Below are positions 1 through 12,800 of a stretch of 64,000 bases of DNA, piece by piece. Position 1 is the first letter of the stretch. Each line of letters begins with the position of its first letter. Below the pieces are notes generated by a model. The model was not told where the DNA came from and did no database searches. It worked only from the letters and a program-made list of their open reading frames with translations. The translations under genes were made by a program, and so were the position numbers. Origin of the DNA: Mnemiopsis leidyi (taxonomy: Eukaryota; Ctenophora; Tentaculata; Lobata; Bolinopsidae); assembly GCA_000226015.1 (NCBI GenBank), contig JH153187.1, forward strand, positions 137,192-201,191. The letters run 5' to 3'.

Positions 1-127
1 AGACATACCTGGACTACTTAGGAAAGTCCGGGAGTGCCGCGCGTACACAGTACAGACTGACCAACAGTACAGTTTCTGTTACTCAGCTCTCCTTGAGTAC
101 ATCAACACCGACAGTGACGTTGTTTGA
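1..127 (+). CDS. Protein tyrosine phosphatase, last exon (terminal exon A, partial)
   Basis: The frame starting at base 2 reads to a TGA at 125-127. The 41 residues match the extreme C-terminal end of a classical PTP domain: a DIPGLLRKVRE helix, then the final motif VQTDQQYSFCYSALLEY, then a short tail ending SDVV. In receptor-type PTPs this segment is the last helix of a catalytic or pseudo-catalytic domain. The rest of the gene lies left of the window, so I cannot tell D1 from D2 or name the receptor. An equivalent exon follows at 292-420, which suggests alternative terminal exons or two tandem PTP genes. Family assignment rests on the terminal motif alone. Confidence 0.75.
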   Translation, partial: DIPGLLRKVRECRAYTVQTDQQYSFCYSALLEYINTDSDVV

Positions 128-291
128 CCGACTGACTGACTGACTGACTGACCGATTGAGGACGATGGTTTCCAGAAATTTCGAAAATAAACAATAATAT
201 ATTTTGAATAGTCTGATTTTAATGAAGGCAAGTGCACTGCCGTGTGGTAAATTCCATCTCAATTTCCCTCACTTTAAATTGTCCGTTTCAG

Positions 292-420
292 CACGTGGAC
301 ATACCCGGCACGCTCAAGGAGCTGCGCACAAAGAGATCGCACATCGTGCAGACCGAGGAGCAATATCTCTTCATATACACTGCCCTGATAGCGTATCTGG
401 ATCAATCGAGACTCATTTAG
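292..420 (+). CDS. Protein tyrosine phosphatase, second last-exon copy (terminal exon B)
   Basis: A good acceptor (pyrimidine-rich, then cag) precedes base 292. The 42-residue frame runs to TAG at 418-420. It reads HVDIPGTLKELRTKR, then VQTEEQYLFIYTALIAYL, then DQSRLI, again the C-terminal PTP helix and motif. It is homologous to exon A (same VDIPG..L..R and VQT.QQ/EQY.F.Y.AL..Y pattern) but clearly diverged, so this is an old duplication and not an assembly echo. Each copy has its own stop. The simplest reading is mutually exclusive 3' terminal exons of one receptor PTP, giving different tails. Only 164 bp separate the stop of A from the start of B. Confidence 0.75.
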   Translation, partial: HVDIPGTLKELRTKRSHIVQTEEQYLFIYTALIAYLDQSRLI

Positions 421-1886
421 TCCCTTTCTCTGTACTTGCCCCAGTTTTAGTAAATTTGATCTTTTCTGCGTTTTGGCAGAGTTAAGAGCAAGCCGATTAA
501 CTGATTCAAATGATGGTCAAGTTGGATTTGTTCTTATTTCAGAGTTACTATGTACTAAAGTAACGTAAACTTAGGTTACCGAAGACAAAAGTTACTAAAT
601 TAGCCCCAGAAATATTTAGGGTGCAGCAGTCAGTAGATTTCGTTTTTTCTGTACTAGTTGGAGAAGATTGAGTGATACTGATTGATTGCTTTTGATTGCG
701 CGCTATCTTAGACTTAGGGTTATGATAATTGTAAATAATTACTACAAAAAGTTGATCGACATTAAGCTAATAACCTATGATATCCATGGTTTTCACATTT
801 TATTTTCAACATGATATGTGGTTGTTAAATTGTAAAAGCGTATACAGTCTATTTCAAGTTCAATTTTATTGACAGATAGTCGGCATAAAACAAGCAAGAA
901 GAAATTTGTTGGGTCTGATGTGGGAAAATCGTTATGATTCCTACTCCTGGTTTTCGTAATTTTATATGGTGTTTTTTTACGTTCACTAGATTCTTCTCAG
1001 TTTTGTGCTCGCATTAATAGATTACTCTAATTGAGGTTTAATTTTGAGTTTGAGATTGAATGAATTATCTTTCAAATTTTATGATTTTCGATCTGCCTAT
1101 CTCATTATGGTTATATTCAATTAAATTCAGACATAAAACTGTTTTAAATCTTAAATTATAATTGGTTGAATGTAAACAATTTGAATTTATTATGAGTTTG
1201 AGCAACCAGATTATAAATAAGTTGCATTTTACTTGTTGCTTTTTCTAGAATTCATATTCGATTTCAAAATTCAATGGATCATATGCTGTTACATTCTTAA
1301 TTCCCTTCCTTTTTGCTCTAAGAATAGGACTAAGATTGCAACCTCTGACCCCTCAATTATTAGAATTTTCAACACTACTTAATATAAATCCACTGAATCA
1401 AATCTTAACTTGCAGTCAAACTTCTAGTTCTATTTTCTGATCCGAAAACTATAAATATAATCTTTCGCATAACGCAAAGCGTACATGGCTACAGTCAGAA
1501 AAGACACGAGGCTATCAGTACATTTTTGCTGTGCAATTGCAAAGATTAGTTGGGCTTCGCCGCCAAATTTTACCCTGGATTGCTCAACATTGATGATTTT
1601 TACTTTGGGACCATTAGAGCCAGAGGTCAATCAAATTTAAAGCCAAATAGAGGTCTGAATAAGGGTTTTAGATTTCGGGACTGCCACCATCTGATTTGTC
1701 GTTAAATTTTACGTCGGAATGCTAGTAGTAGTATAACTTTTCCTCTACACTCTAGCCCAAAGTTGAAATTATTCATTTTTGGGTCAAAAAGGCCATCGAG
1801 TGTCTTTTCTGAGGTGGTTGCCACCACCCTAATAGAACTCCCGGTTTTTGCAATCTTTGCCACAGTCGCAGGAAACTCGTCATTCG
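421..1886. other. Intergenic, no gene supported
   Basis: AT-rich sequence between the phosphatase terminal exons and the stop codon of the SRCR receptor. Open frames are short and lack splice or family signals. Around 1790-1840 a short stretch (attagggtggtggcaa on the minus strand, then a cagaaaagacact-like stretch) resembles 34350-34390, so it probably belongs to a dispersed repeat. Confidence 0.5.
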
Positions 1887-3325
1887 TCAAAGTAAAGTCT
1901 CCTGGTCAGAGCTACCAAAGGCAAAACCTCCATACCCGGAGTTAGTTCGTGGTACTGGTAACCTCCCTCCACCCTGCTGCTGTCTCCATACTGAGACAAG
2001 AGAGCAGACAAGAACAAGGCATATCACCGACAGAATCACAGAAATGCTTGACAGAGCGCCAGTAACAAAACTCGAGTCGAACAAGCAGTATCCTTGAGTT
2101 TTCTCGCCTATATTCCAATCCCAGCGCTTTCCCCACGGACATGCACATTTGACGCTTAAGTTTCCTGAGTTTTTATCGGTAAAAGTTCCATGGGAACAAT
2201 TTTGGCATTCTATCGAACCCGGTGGACTGGCAGTTCCTATNNNNNNNNNNNNNNNNNNNNNNNNNNNNNNNNNNNNNNNNNNNNNNNNNNNNNNNNNNNN
2301 NNNNNNNNNNNNNNNATCCAGCCATTGAGGTTGTCCCAGGGGGACGACACATCGCAAGTTTTAGTGAGGAGGTTTTTGTATGTGCCAGGTGAGCATGGTT
2401 GACATGAGCCAGTAGTCTTTGAGTCCCATCTCCATGTCATACCAGCGGTGCAGTTACACGCTGTCCTATCTCGGGTAGCTGCAGAACCAGCTGGGCATTG
2501 TGTGCACACTGAGGCACTGCTCTGACTGACAGATTGGTCAGGACAATTTAGACAGTCTGTCTCATTCCAGAACATTCCAGCAGGGCAAGAGCAGGACGAG
2601 GATCCTGATATAGCGGAAGAGGAACCAGGACAAAGGAGACAAGACTTCTCAGTCTGAGTTCCAACAGCTGTCTTGTAGGTGTTTAGAGGACACTGCCTGC
2701 AGATTCTATAGCTCCGATACCAGCCTGCCGGACATGATATCACGGAACCTTTACACGTGATCAGTACGTCCTTGTGGTGGGTACAGTCGGAGACATGAGG
2801 GTCCACCAGAGCAGTGACAGTGCAGCTAGACCAGTAGGGTCCGGTACAGTTTACATCGGCCAAACTGATCGGATACTTGGTCTGAACAGACGGCCACTGT
2901 AGCCCCTCCAACCAACCTTCTGCGGAATCAAATCCCATCTCTCTACAAATCACGTAAACTTCTGTCGGACCAAACACCTTGCCATCACAGACAGTCCCTC
3001 CGTCGTAAAGTAGTAGACCTTGTTCTTCTTCCAGAATTACTTGTCCTTGTTGATCTACCAGATAAAATTCTGCCCCTGGGGTACAGACCTCTTGATATTG
3101 ATTTTATCTTGCAATAGGCTTACTGCCGCATTTTACAATTACTATTTTCGTAGACAAAGATAAACTAGCAACAATTTTGTTATCAAGACATTTACAAGGA
3201 ATCATTTACAGATAAATTTTCCCTCCAAATTACAATCGAATTTTAAAACAATGGAAATATTCACCTGTCCATGAAAGTTTCAAAATAAACACATTCAGTG
3301 CTAAGAGAATATGCCAGAGCCACAT
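1887..3325 (-). CDS. SRCR-domain, Cys-rich (GCC2/GCC3, ephrin-receptor-like) type I membrane protein
   Basis: Exon 1 (3325-3265) starts with ATG and encodes a hydrophobic signal peptide (MWLWHILLALNVFIL). Its phase-1 donor joins the acceptor at 3090 in frame. Exon 2 (3090-2316, then a 75-N gap) encodes one SRCR domain (GTVCDG, then VICREMGF, DVNCTG and DC.H..D..I.C) followed by several Cys-rich modules with CPAG, CPLNTYK, CLLCPGSS, CTQCPAG and CSPGTY motifs, as in GCC2_GCC3 / ephrin-receptor-like repeats. After the gap (2240-1887) come another Cys-rich module, one transmembrane segment (about 28 residues beginning FVTGALSSISVI) and a short tail ending QETLL. The reading frame differs across the gap, so the gap length is wrong or an intron lies in it. 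Likely a cell-surface adhesion or recognition receptor; ligand unknown. Confidence 0.75.
2241..2315. other. Assembly gap (75 N) inside the SRCR receptor
   Basis: A run of N interrupts the Cys-rich repeat region. The frames on the two sides do not agree, so the nominal length cannot be the true spliced coding length. Confidence 0.95.
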
Positions 3326-3809
3326 AACAACGTCAAGAATTAAAAATATAAACAAAATAAAAATCTAACGCACAATGCCAAAGGAAAGCTGGTGAAAACG
3401 CTGTAATTTTCAGAATTAATATTAGAATTAATTTCCAAACTAAAAGCTTGCACGCGTGGGTCTGTGTTGTCGTCGATACAGATAAGGTAATCGGAAGCCC
3501 AAAGTGTGTACTACAGAACTGATGCAGTTGGCCGTGGCTGTGATGAGTTAATATTGAAATAAATAATGCATATGTATCAAGTTACTTTGGAGACAAATCT
3601 TGCTTACCAAGTACTGTCCCAATAAACTTAAAGTTGGGTACGTTTCAGTGAAACTAAACTGTAAAAATTATATTTACATAAAATGAAATTATAGTGAGAT
3701 AAGTTGGATTCAATTTCTAGCACTTTCAATCCAAAACGTAAAACATTCGATTAAAATCTGTGTGCAACTATTATCATCACAGTTACTATTATTAACAACA
3801 ATCATTCTG
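3326..3809. other. Spacer between SRCR receptor start and channel stop codon
   Basis: The 5' flank of the SRCR receptor and the 3' flank of the channel gene, both read on the minus strand. AT-rich with no coding signal; it must hold the channel terminator and the receptor promoter, but no specific element is recognisable. Confidence 0.4.
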
Positions 3810-6800
3810 CTATGACAAAGAAGAACTGTCACTGGAGCAATCGGTAGATTTATCCTGATCGCTTTCTCCCATCCCCTCCTGAAAGGGAGGAAGGAGGGGA
3901 GGACAACTTTTTGGGAACGTCGTATCGCGGGGTGAACTGCAACTCATCTCGTGATCATCCTCTAGGGGAAAGTCTAACTGAGTCTCGGTTTCTAAATGCC
4001 TCTGGGAGTGGGAGGAGGAGGTTGTGTCCAAATAGTTGGACTCCTCGAAACCGCTCTCGGGTGAAACTGACGCTCGGAGGTTTTCAGAGCTTTTAGCGAT
4101 CTCGGATGAGATGTCGCCTGAAAAAGAGTCAAGATAGGAGTAGTTGAGACAACTTCCGCCTGATAATGATCCCTGAATAGTCTCTAATGTATTGAGACAA
4201 CTTCCACCTGATCCCTGAATTGTTTCGAGTGGAGACGCTCGGGAAGAACGCCGCTTTTTCTGTCTTCTCGAGCTCGATGCGGACGAACTAATACTTTTAG
4301 AGTCAGCCCGGTTGAGGTTTTGTCTGTCGTGCGAATCTTTGATTTTTAGATACTTTTTAACAGTCGGCAACTCCTGCTCACGCACTAAGTTAGTGATGGA
4401 TAGTCCGAGAGACACTGAGTCCTGCTTGGAAGTGGAACTAGAGGAGCCGTGCTCCTTATCACCACCTTTGTCTTTGTTCTCAGGGTTTCCTTCAACCAAA
4501 AAAGATGTTTGTCTCGATATCGATGTCCGCCTCGAGGAGCTCACAGAATTGTAGAGTGAAGAGAGCCCTGGTTGCTGATTCGAACTTGAGAGTCGTTCCC
4601 GTCTCATATTTTCTAAAATTTTCCTTGTCCGATCGGACAAATGTTCTTCAAGAGATGCCTGCTCGTTGAGCCGATCCCCCAAGTTTTTGAGCTTGTGAGA
4701 GCGAGAAAGCTTGGGGTCGTGTCCGTTGCTGGTGACATGACCGTTACAGCCACTGCTAGATGTCGGGCGGTTTGGAGAGTGGAGTTCTTGTAGCGCCCGG
4801 AGTTTAGCCATAGCTTCTTCGTGCTCACTCGTCTTGGCGATTATACTGTTCTTCAGGCAGCCAATAGTGCATTCCAAGCGATGAATCCGTTGCTTGGTAG
4901 CCTGAGAATATTCTCTTCAAGTTCAATCGACACCGAATTGCAATTGGAAAGTTTTGATTTTTAATTTAAATTTTATTTAAACGATACTGTTGGTTATATG
5001 AACTATCAGGCATTAAATTAAATGCAGGAAGATATCTGACCAGACTATCGAAGCTCTTTAGTTCCTGAAGAACATTTTTAAGTCCCTCCAACTGTCTGGA
5101 TTGAGCGTATTGTAAACTACCGCGGTTGTCTTGTCTGATGTCCCGGAGACTACTGGCGCTCCTCACCATCCCCCCATGTCGTCTCTCATTCACGTCACTA
5201 AAAATGTGCTTTTTCAGTCCATGTCATTTTTTCATAAATACATCGACATTTTCTTGTCAAATCAACAAATTGTATGATGGATGATGGATCTTGAACCAAA
5301 ACTGAACGATATAAAATTGAGCAGCATCATTTATTCATACTTGCTATTCACGGGACCAGACTGGCCGACGTTGCCTCGGAGAGTTTTCTTGAGAAGAGTG
5401 TCAGCACTGTTAGCTTTAGAGTTAGCAGATCCGGAGGAGTTCTCCTTCAAAGCCGAGCTCATTTTTCTGTTGGAGGAGATGCGAAGTTGAGCTTGGTATT
5501 CTAGCTGTTTTCTAGCTTCGGGATAGTCCACAAGCGCCTGTTTGGTGAAAGAATTTTCATATATTTATGCTAGTAGTAGAAACATTGTTTGCCCTGCAAG
5601 TGCATCACTCTAGTTTGCGTGACTCAAAAATTTTTGTAATTTAATTTGGCGAGAGAAAAAACTGGAAATCTCTCAGTATGCCCACTGTACAATTTAACAA
5701 TTACATACTGGTATCAAAAATTCTAATTCCTCCATATTGCTCAAAAAGTTTGTACAGTACAGCTGACGACTGACGAAAAAGTCGAAAAGTAACTGACCGA
5801 CATGAGGGCCTTCTTGGAGAGGACGAGAAGTTCAGAGTACCCGACAGATCTCACATCAGCTGTTCTCCGGTTGTTCCCCTCGAAAGAGAGCAGGGCGATC
5901 TCCCCGAAATACTTGCCCTCCGTCAGGGTCGCCACCACTATACGCTCCCCCGACTCCGTCGTGACAATACACTCTAGTTTTCCTGGAGGGTTATCGTGAC
6001 AATACACTCTAGTTTTCCTGGAGGGTTATCGTGACAATACACTCTAGTTTTCCTGGAATCGTGATATTTATCGATTTGTTAGGTTAACCTATAACTTAGT
6101 AGAACATTATAGATACTATTACTCATAGAACTTACAAGAAATCTGATGTTTTCCAAACCACTTAAGACAACTATGTAGCTGGAAGTGATGGAGCAAACTC
6201 TCAATGACTCAAACTGAACCACACACTAACACAGATCGAAAGTGTTTGTCACAACTTCACCCACCGTGATTAATGATGTACATCTCCTTCCCTATTTCAT
6301 TTCTCCGGCAGACATAATCCCGGGGTGAGAAGATTTGGGGTCTCAGTTTGAGTACCAGCTCACACAGAAGTCCGGTTTCACATTTCTCAAAGATAGTTAC
6401 CTGATGAGAACACATTTAACTTTTAAGTATTATTACTAGCACTCACATTAACCACAAAAACAGTCTGTACGTGACTTTTAAATTGGAGTATCACAATTGT
6501 TGTGGGGCCACCAGGGCAATCCTAGTTCAAATTTTCGGAAAATCCTTTCGTAAAACTACCGACCTTCTTTAAAGTTTTGAGATGTATCTGAATCTGAATT
6601 CTGGCTCTCAGTTTATCAGGCAGAGTCTCCAACAGGGAGGACTCGTCTACTCCATGAGTCCGACCCCAGGAGTAGTCAAACCATTTCTTGACTCGTTTTT
6701 GTAGGGAGTCAGGGACTCGGTGATGGACCATGTACCTGGAGAAAACAATGCAGGTATTTGAATAGTAAAGTAAGTCAGGAAATAAATCATAACAGTTAAA

Positions 6801-9800
6801 CAGCAGCAATGAAACTAACACTTGTAGTTGTATTGGCGAACCCCTTGCTACGTTGAAAGCACTTAGCACAACAAACATATCAGAGAAACACACCTTTTGA
6901 TATCATCCACTTTAGCCTGAAATTCTGTTCTAGCAGCGTTCATGTTACTGATGACGTCACCGACATTACCAACGACAGCGGCGAAGACAAACACTCCGTT
7001 GAAGAATGTGAGTCCGGTAAAGAGGTATTCCAGGTTTGTCTCGGGGTCGGAACTGCCGCCGATGGTGGTCAGGGTCAGGAAGGACCAGTAGAAACACACT
7101 GTGTATTTTCTATAAGGAGAGAGATGTTGTTCTCAATTATATAGCAAGACATCCAAAGTTCAAACACAAAACAGAAAATATCATAAAACAGAAACCAGGC
7201 CAGAAAACAGACATGAAAACAGATAACAAAATTGAAAACGGAAAACAGAAAACAGACCGGAAAACAGAAAACAGACTAGAAAACAGAAAACAGACCAGAA
7301 AACAGAAAAACAGACCAGAAAACAGAAAACAGACCTGAAAACAGAAAAACAGACCTGAAAACAGACTAGAAAACAGAAAACAGAAAACAGACCAGAAAAA
7401 CAGACCAGAAAACAGAAAAACAGACCTGGAAACAGACCAGAAAACAGAAAACAGACCAGAAAACAGAAAACAGACCGGAAAACAGAAAAACAGACCTGAG
7501 GAACCTGTGATCGTCATCCCCCTCCTCAGTGGCGGGGTAGACCCAACTGTTCATACCAAAACCTTCAAACCATGAGATACAGTAGTAGACACACGCTATC
7601 CAGTGTATGATAAGAAGTAGGTATACTATCAAGTTAAATGCTCTGAACGTGTCAGGTGCGTTTGTTCGGCTGAGGGGTAGAAGGATAATTGATAATAGTT
7701 AGAGGACTTTCTGAACTTGAATATACACATAATGATACATTTAAGGAATATATTTGATTGGCATCGGCAAGCTATATTTACTACTTTACAGGAGAACACA
7801 AGTAACATAAATTTGTTACAAAATTTAACCTCTCCATGCTGGCGAAGAATTCCGAAAGAGCTCTATATTTTGCAAGTCTGGGTAACCTGCAGAACCCCAG
7901 CAAGGTTATTTCTGATATTGGAACAGTCATGCCGAAATCTTTGAGTCCTGGATTGAAATTTATGTGAATTCCACGTTATATGATTGGAATTTAGAAATTT
8001 TGTAAGTGAAAGGGTAAAAATTGAAAATAGCCTTATCTGGTTAAGCTAAACTGAAAATGTTATTTGAAACAAATTGAACCAACAGTTATCCGACACTAAC
8101 TTTCGTTTAAAACATTCTGTAGGCCAAATTACAGCTCATCAAATTATCAAGATAGAGTTCTTTGGTTTTAACTTTTAAGGATTTTGCATGATACTATGTA
8201 GAGCTTGTGTTTTAATTATAGTCGAAATAGAAATAGAAAATAACAGCCTAAACAGTAATTAAGTAAATAACCATACAAGCTGAAGCATACCTATGAGATA
8301 TTTGAAGACCCAGTAGACAAATCTGACGGCAAGGGTAACATAAGGAAGGGGGAGAATTGCAACAGCGTCGTAAGTAAATCGTTTTGTTCGGAGATAATTC
8401 TCCTTCAGTTGTTGTTTGTCTGTCACCTGGCCGAGTTTAGTGTAAACTAATTTCTTTGATAATGTTTCTAGAAACGTGTATTCTATAGCGAAACACTTCT
8501 TCAGTGTTTGTCGCGAAACCTGAGAACTCTGACAATAATGGTGTCTCTTTTAAATTGACCTCTACGACAATTCGGAATGTCTGTTAAAGCGACAGTAAAC
8601 TTATAGCAGTATTTGAAACTAAACCAGGACAAGAACTTACATAAATGCCATCGTCTATGTAGGATATGTTCATCTGAACTATCATATCTGTGGCGTATAT
8701 CACATCTGTTAAAATATCTGCTATCCAAAACAGCCACCGATACTGAAGGAGAGAAATTTTGAAAAAAGTTTTAACAATAAATTTGTTTGTGCTGTTTTCA
8801 ACAAGCTTTTATCTCGGAAAATTAAAAAGAGGATTAAATGGATTATTAATTAACTATGGAGCAATGTTAAAAAACACACTCACCGCCTCCAGTTGTTCGA
8901 AAGCAATCCGCATTATTGTGAAGATTATATTGTAGAATACAGAGACACCTACGATGCCCTAGAGAAGAAATGATTTGCTCAATGTCCAATTTTCAATATT
9001 TTGCACATTTTTGATGGCCGAATACAACAGAAGCGCATTACCATCAAAAAGATGCTACTGTAGGATGCAAGTTTAACCTAAGGAAATGTATAATTACTCC
9101 AACATACTTGCCAGGCATAGTACAGATCCCCAGTGGGATCCACCACGAAGTCACTGAAGGGATGTTTCAACATTTCGTCCTCCAGATCCTCCTCCTCGTC
9201 ATAGAAACTCTCATCAGGTCCCCCCACTCTAAAGGGATCTGACTCACCGGGTACCAGCCGTCTGTTCGGGGCGGGTCCTCCTTCTGGCTTACTGTTCCTC
9301 TGAAACAGCACTGTTAGCAGAACGTCACCTTCAGTTAAAACCGACATTTCAAGAATTTTAAATACTTTGTCGCCATCGCAAGGATTTTTTTGTTTCTTAA
9401 AGACGGAAACAGATTTACCATGTTCGAATTAATGACCCAGGCTAACTCCCCATTACGATGACCCACATAGATATACTTCATGAAGTCTTTCCAGCTTGCT
9501 CGCTGGGCTAGCGAGTGTGCGTAGTGACTGATAGTTTCAACTGACGACATCATAGATACTTGGGACAGGGACCGAGTGTACTTGGCGGTACTTTTCTTGA
9601 GCAGTTCCGAAAGGTCCTCTTTTAGGACCATGGTGAGGAACGAGATGATATGCAAGCTTTTGGAGAACCTTTTGGGCGATTTGATGGAAATAAGGGTTGC
9701 TGTATTGGCTTATACTTAGTTTTATTATCGATTGATTCAACAGCAGGATTCTTGTAACGACAAAAATTTGTGTAATTCCCGTTTCGAATCAAGGAATGCC

Positions 9801-12800
9801 GATTAAAAAAGCGAGTATGATGACTTTCGATAAGATAAGAAATAATTATGATGATAGAATCACTAAATAAAGAATCTGCTTAAGCATAGAGCCATTTAAG
9901 ATGTATACAATTCCGCGGTCTACAATGTTCTAAACGTAAAGCAGAACAGTTGGATTTATTGATAGATTGACAGCAAAACGACTTGAGAACTGAAGTCGAT
10001 CGAAAAGTAGACCATCTTGTCCCAATCTCGCCAGATAATGAGAAAAAAACGTGCGTGCTTTGCCCCAAAAATAGAGATATATTGCAATTGGAGAAACAAA
10101 TTCAAATGAATTCTGCTTTATTGGTCAGAAATTGCAATATCAAAGTCGTAATATTGACAGGCTAAACTAATATGAGTTCATTTTAGTGATGCAGTATTGC
10201 CAGGTTTAATTTCACGAAACTTATAACCCCGACTTCTGAATACATACCGGTAAGAGTAGCTTAGAAAGACTGACACGAAATGTTGCGTTGTCATGTGGCA
10301 GAGTTCTGCAGTTAAACCCTCTCAGTAAAGGAGGACGATCTACATCGATATCACTCCCAGTGTGCACCTAATATTGTCTCTATTCGACACTTAGAGTCGA
10401 GATTCGGCAGTTTATTAGTCCAAGATATGACAGCTCTGAAGGTCTTCACCTTGATGCTTCACCTTGACACCAAGAAATAATATCTACATGTCTTACAAAT
10501 TAACCATGGTTTTTCATGTTATTGAACTTATCATGACAAATTCATGGTCACGATCAATGCTGAATATATCAGCAGACCTTATACAACGAGGACCGTCTAT
10601 ATCTGGGGCACGTGTAGGTTAATCAGCTGAACACACAGGATCATATCATCAGCAATTAAATTGATAACATTCTGAACACAAGAATAAAGATGTGGAAACG
10701 TTGTGGAATGCATGACAGCACACGGCAAGAAGTATAGGTATAGCATAAATAGCATAAGATAATTTTGCGGAACCAAATGTAATAAGTTGTACATTATAAC
10801 ATTAAATTACCTCACTTTTTTCGTCGTCTTTGTCTCCACCAGATTTTTGCTGCCTGAAACATTAGACAATAACTTAGATTGCACTGATTTGTATTTTTTT
10901 AGTATTCTATTTGTCAACATTTGGGAATGGTACAAAGAATTGAGCAATCAGGCAACAAGTTCTAATTCGAGTTTTTTTCGTCATGAAGTCAGAACATACA
11001 TGAAATATTCGTGTGAATAACTACAACTTACTAACCTAATTGTTTTTTGCCGATAGCCGGCCTTATTGAATAGGTAAAACCGATTCATGGTGGAAACTGA
11101 AACTTCAAGATACATTTCATTATAAAGACTAAAACAGTAACGAGCCAAAGGGAGAACGCGTTGGATCCAGCAGGAGTCCAGGAGCATATATATAGTCAGA
11201 ACTACAATCTAGTCAGGACTATATAGTAATACAGTCGGAACCTTATAGTTGATCCGAACCGGAATTGCGCAGAAACTTTTTTCGCTTAATGACCTATCTG
11301 CCGACGTTCATTTAATCGTCGGAAACCGGTACAGCAAAACGTTCATATTAAAACTATTTTAATCTGTTTTCTGGACGCCAATCTTATACAAAAATAATGC
11401 CTTAATCAAAATTGGTGGGACACAAACGGTTGAACCTAGACGGTTTTTATTAATGATTTTGCCAGCTGAAAAATGTCGTTCAAGAAAAACATTATTATGA
11501 AGGCTTAGTTGGCTTATTCCAAACAAACCTACAATGAATATTACGATTCAATATAAAGTTCCAGCAACAAAAGCAGGACGACGACGCAAATTCTGTCCCC
11601 TGAATCATAAACCAACTTTTTGCCGAAAGATTGTCCAACTTAAAAAGTCCCAGACCCCTGCAGGAAGACCTCCACGTTTCCTTCTTATTGGCTGCCGAGC
11701 GTGCACGTCTTGAAACGCACCACGCGGGTATAGATTAATGAAGCAGCTGTACGGGGGGCGGATTGGTCAGGGACGCTGTGATTTGATCTACAGATCGATT
11801 AATTTAACGAGGAAAGGAGCTGCATGTGCTCCGTTCTTTCTCCCTCGTTGCACTATTTATTGTCCTTATCTAATATTCATGGATTGAAACAGTATTAACA
11901 AGATCTTTTTATCATGGACGGCTTTGTTGTTAACCTCAAAACAAGAAATAAAATGCTCATCACGACCCTTCTTTTGTTGCAGATTCTATTACAGAGATTA
12001 ATATTGTCATGGTCACAGGTCAGACTGATTTAATAACCAGCAAATGAATTAGTGAGATTCTAAAACAATCAAGCATCGCTAGAAATTAAAAAGGAACCTG
12101 CATATTTTGGGCTTTAGAAAACTGCAAACCTAAGGTTAAAGACTTCAAGGGATTCGCTCTGCCCGAAAAATACAGAAACGGAGAGCATGATAAACACGCA
12201 GTTAACCAAGCCTGCGTTTACCATGCATAAACATACGACCTGCGTTTGACATTGTCCATGTAATCGAGCCCAGGTGGAACGTAAGGTAGCTTTGCCTTTA
12301 CCAACACACCGCCAACTACAGGGGACCATGAAGACGCTAATTAAGCTAATTAAGTAGATAAGTGGTTGCTGGTAAGAAAACCATGGAAATTGCAGCTATC
12401 GTTCCAAGCTTCAGACTGCTGCAGGCACGTTGTATTGCACGTTGTAGTCGGGTAATGGAGTGGTTGTTGTTTAACTAGTTCACCAGTATTCCGCTATCTG
12501 CTCCCAGGTTAGATTTGTCGGGGTGACCCAAGTTTCTCAGGTAGAACGGTGAAGTTTAACCCTTTGAAATATTTCACTCTATAATTATTGTCGCGTCAGT
12601 TATAGCTGGAAGCGAGACCTAACTATCAATGAAGCAACTTAAATCGCAGGAAGTGAAGCGGTAACATTTAGCACAGTTTTGAACTGAATTTTCTATTAGA
12701 CAAGTTTGTTGTGCTCCAGCCACCATGAATGGATTCACTTACTAACTGGCCTTTTGCAGACTGAAAAGACGAATTGTTACCTTTAACAAGATGTTCTTTC

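Noticed and set aside
3810-4901. HCN or EAG-type potassium channel for the large channel gene
   Set aside because: The pore lacks the GYG/GFG potassium filter and reads TTIGG, and S4 has few basic residues, so a CNG channel fits better.
7137-7517. Hydrophobic Phe/Ser/Val-rich membrane protein frames
   Set aside because: They are translations of the ctgttttc intronic repeat in several frames.
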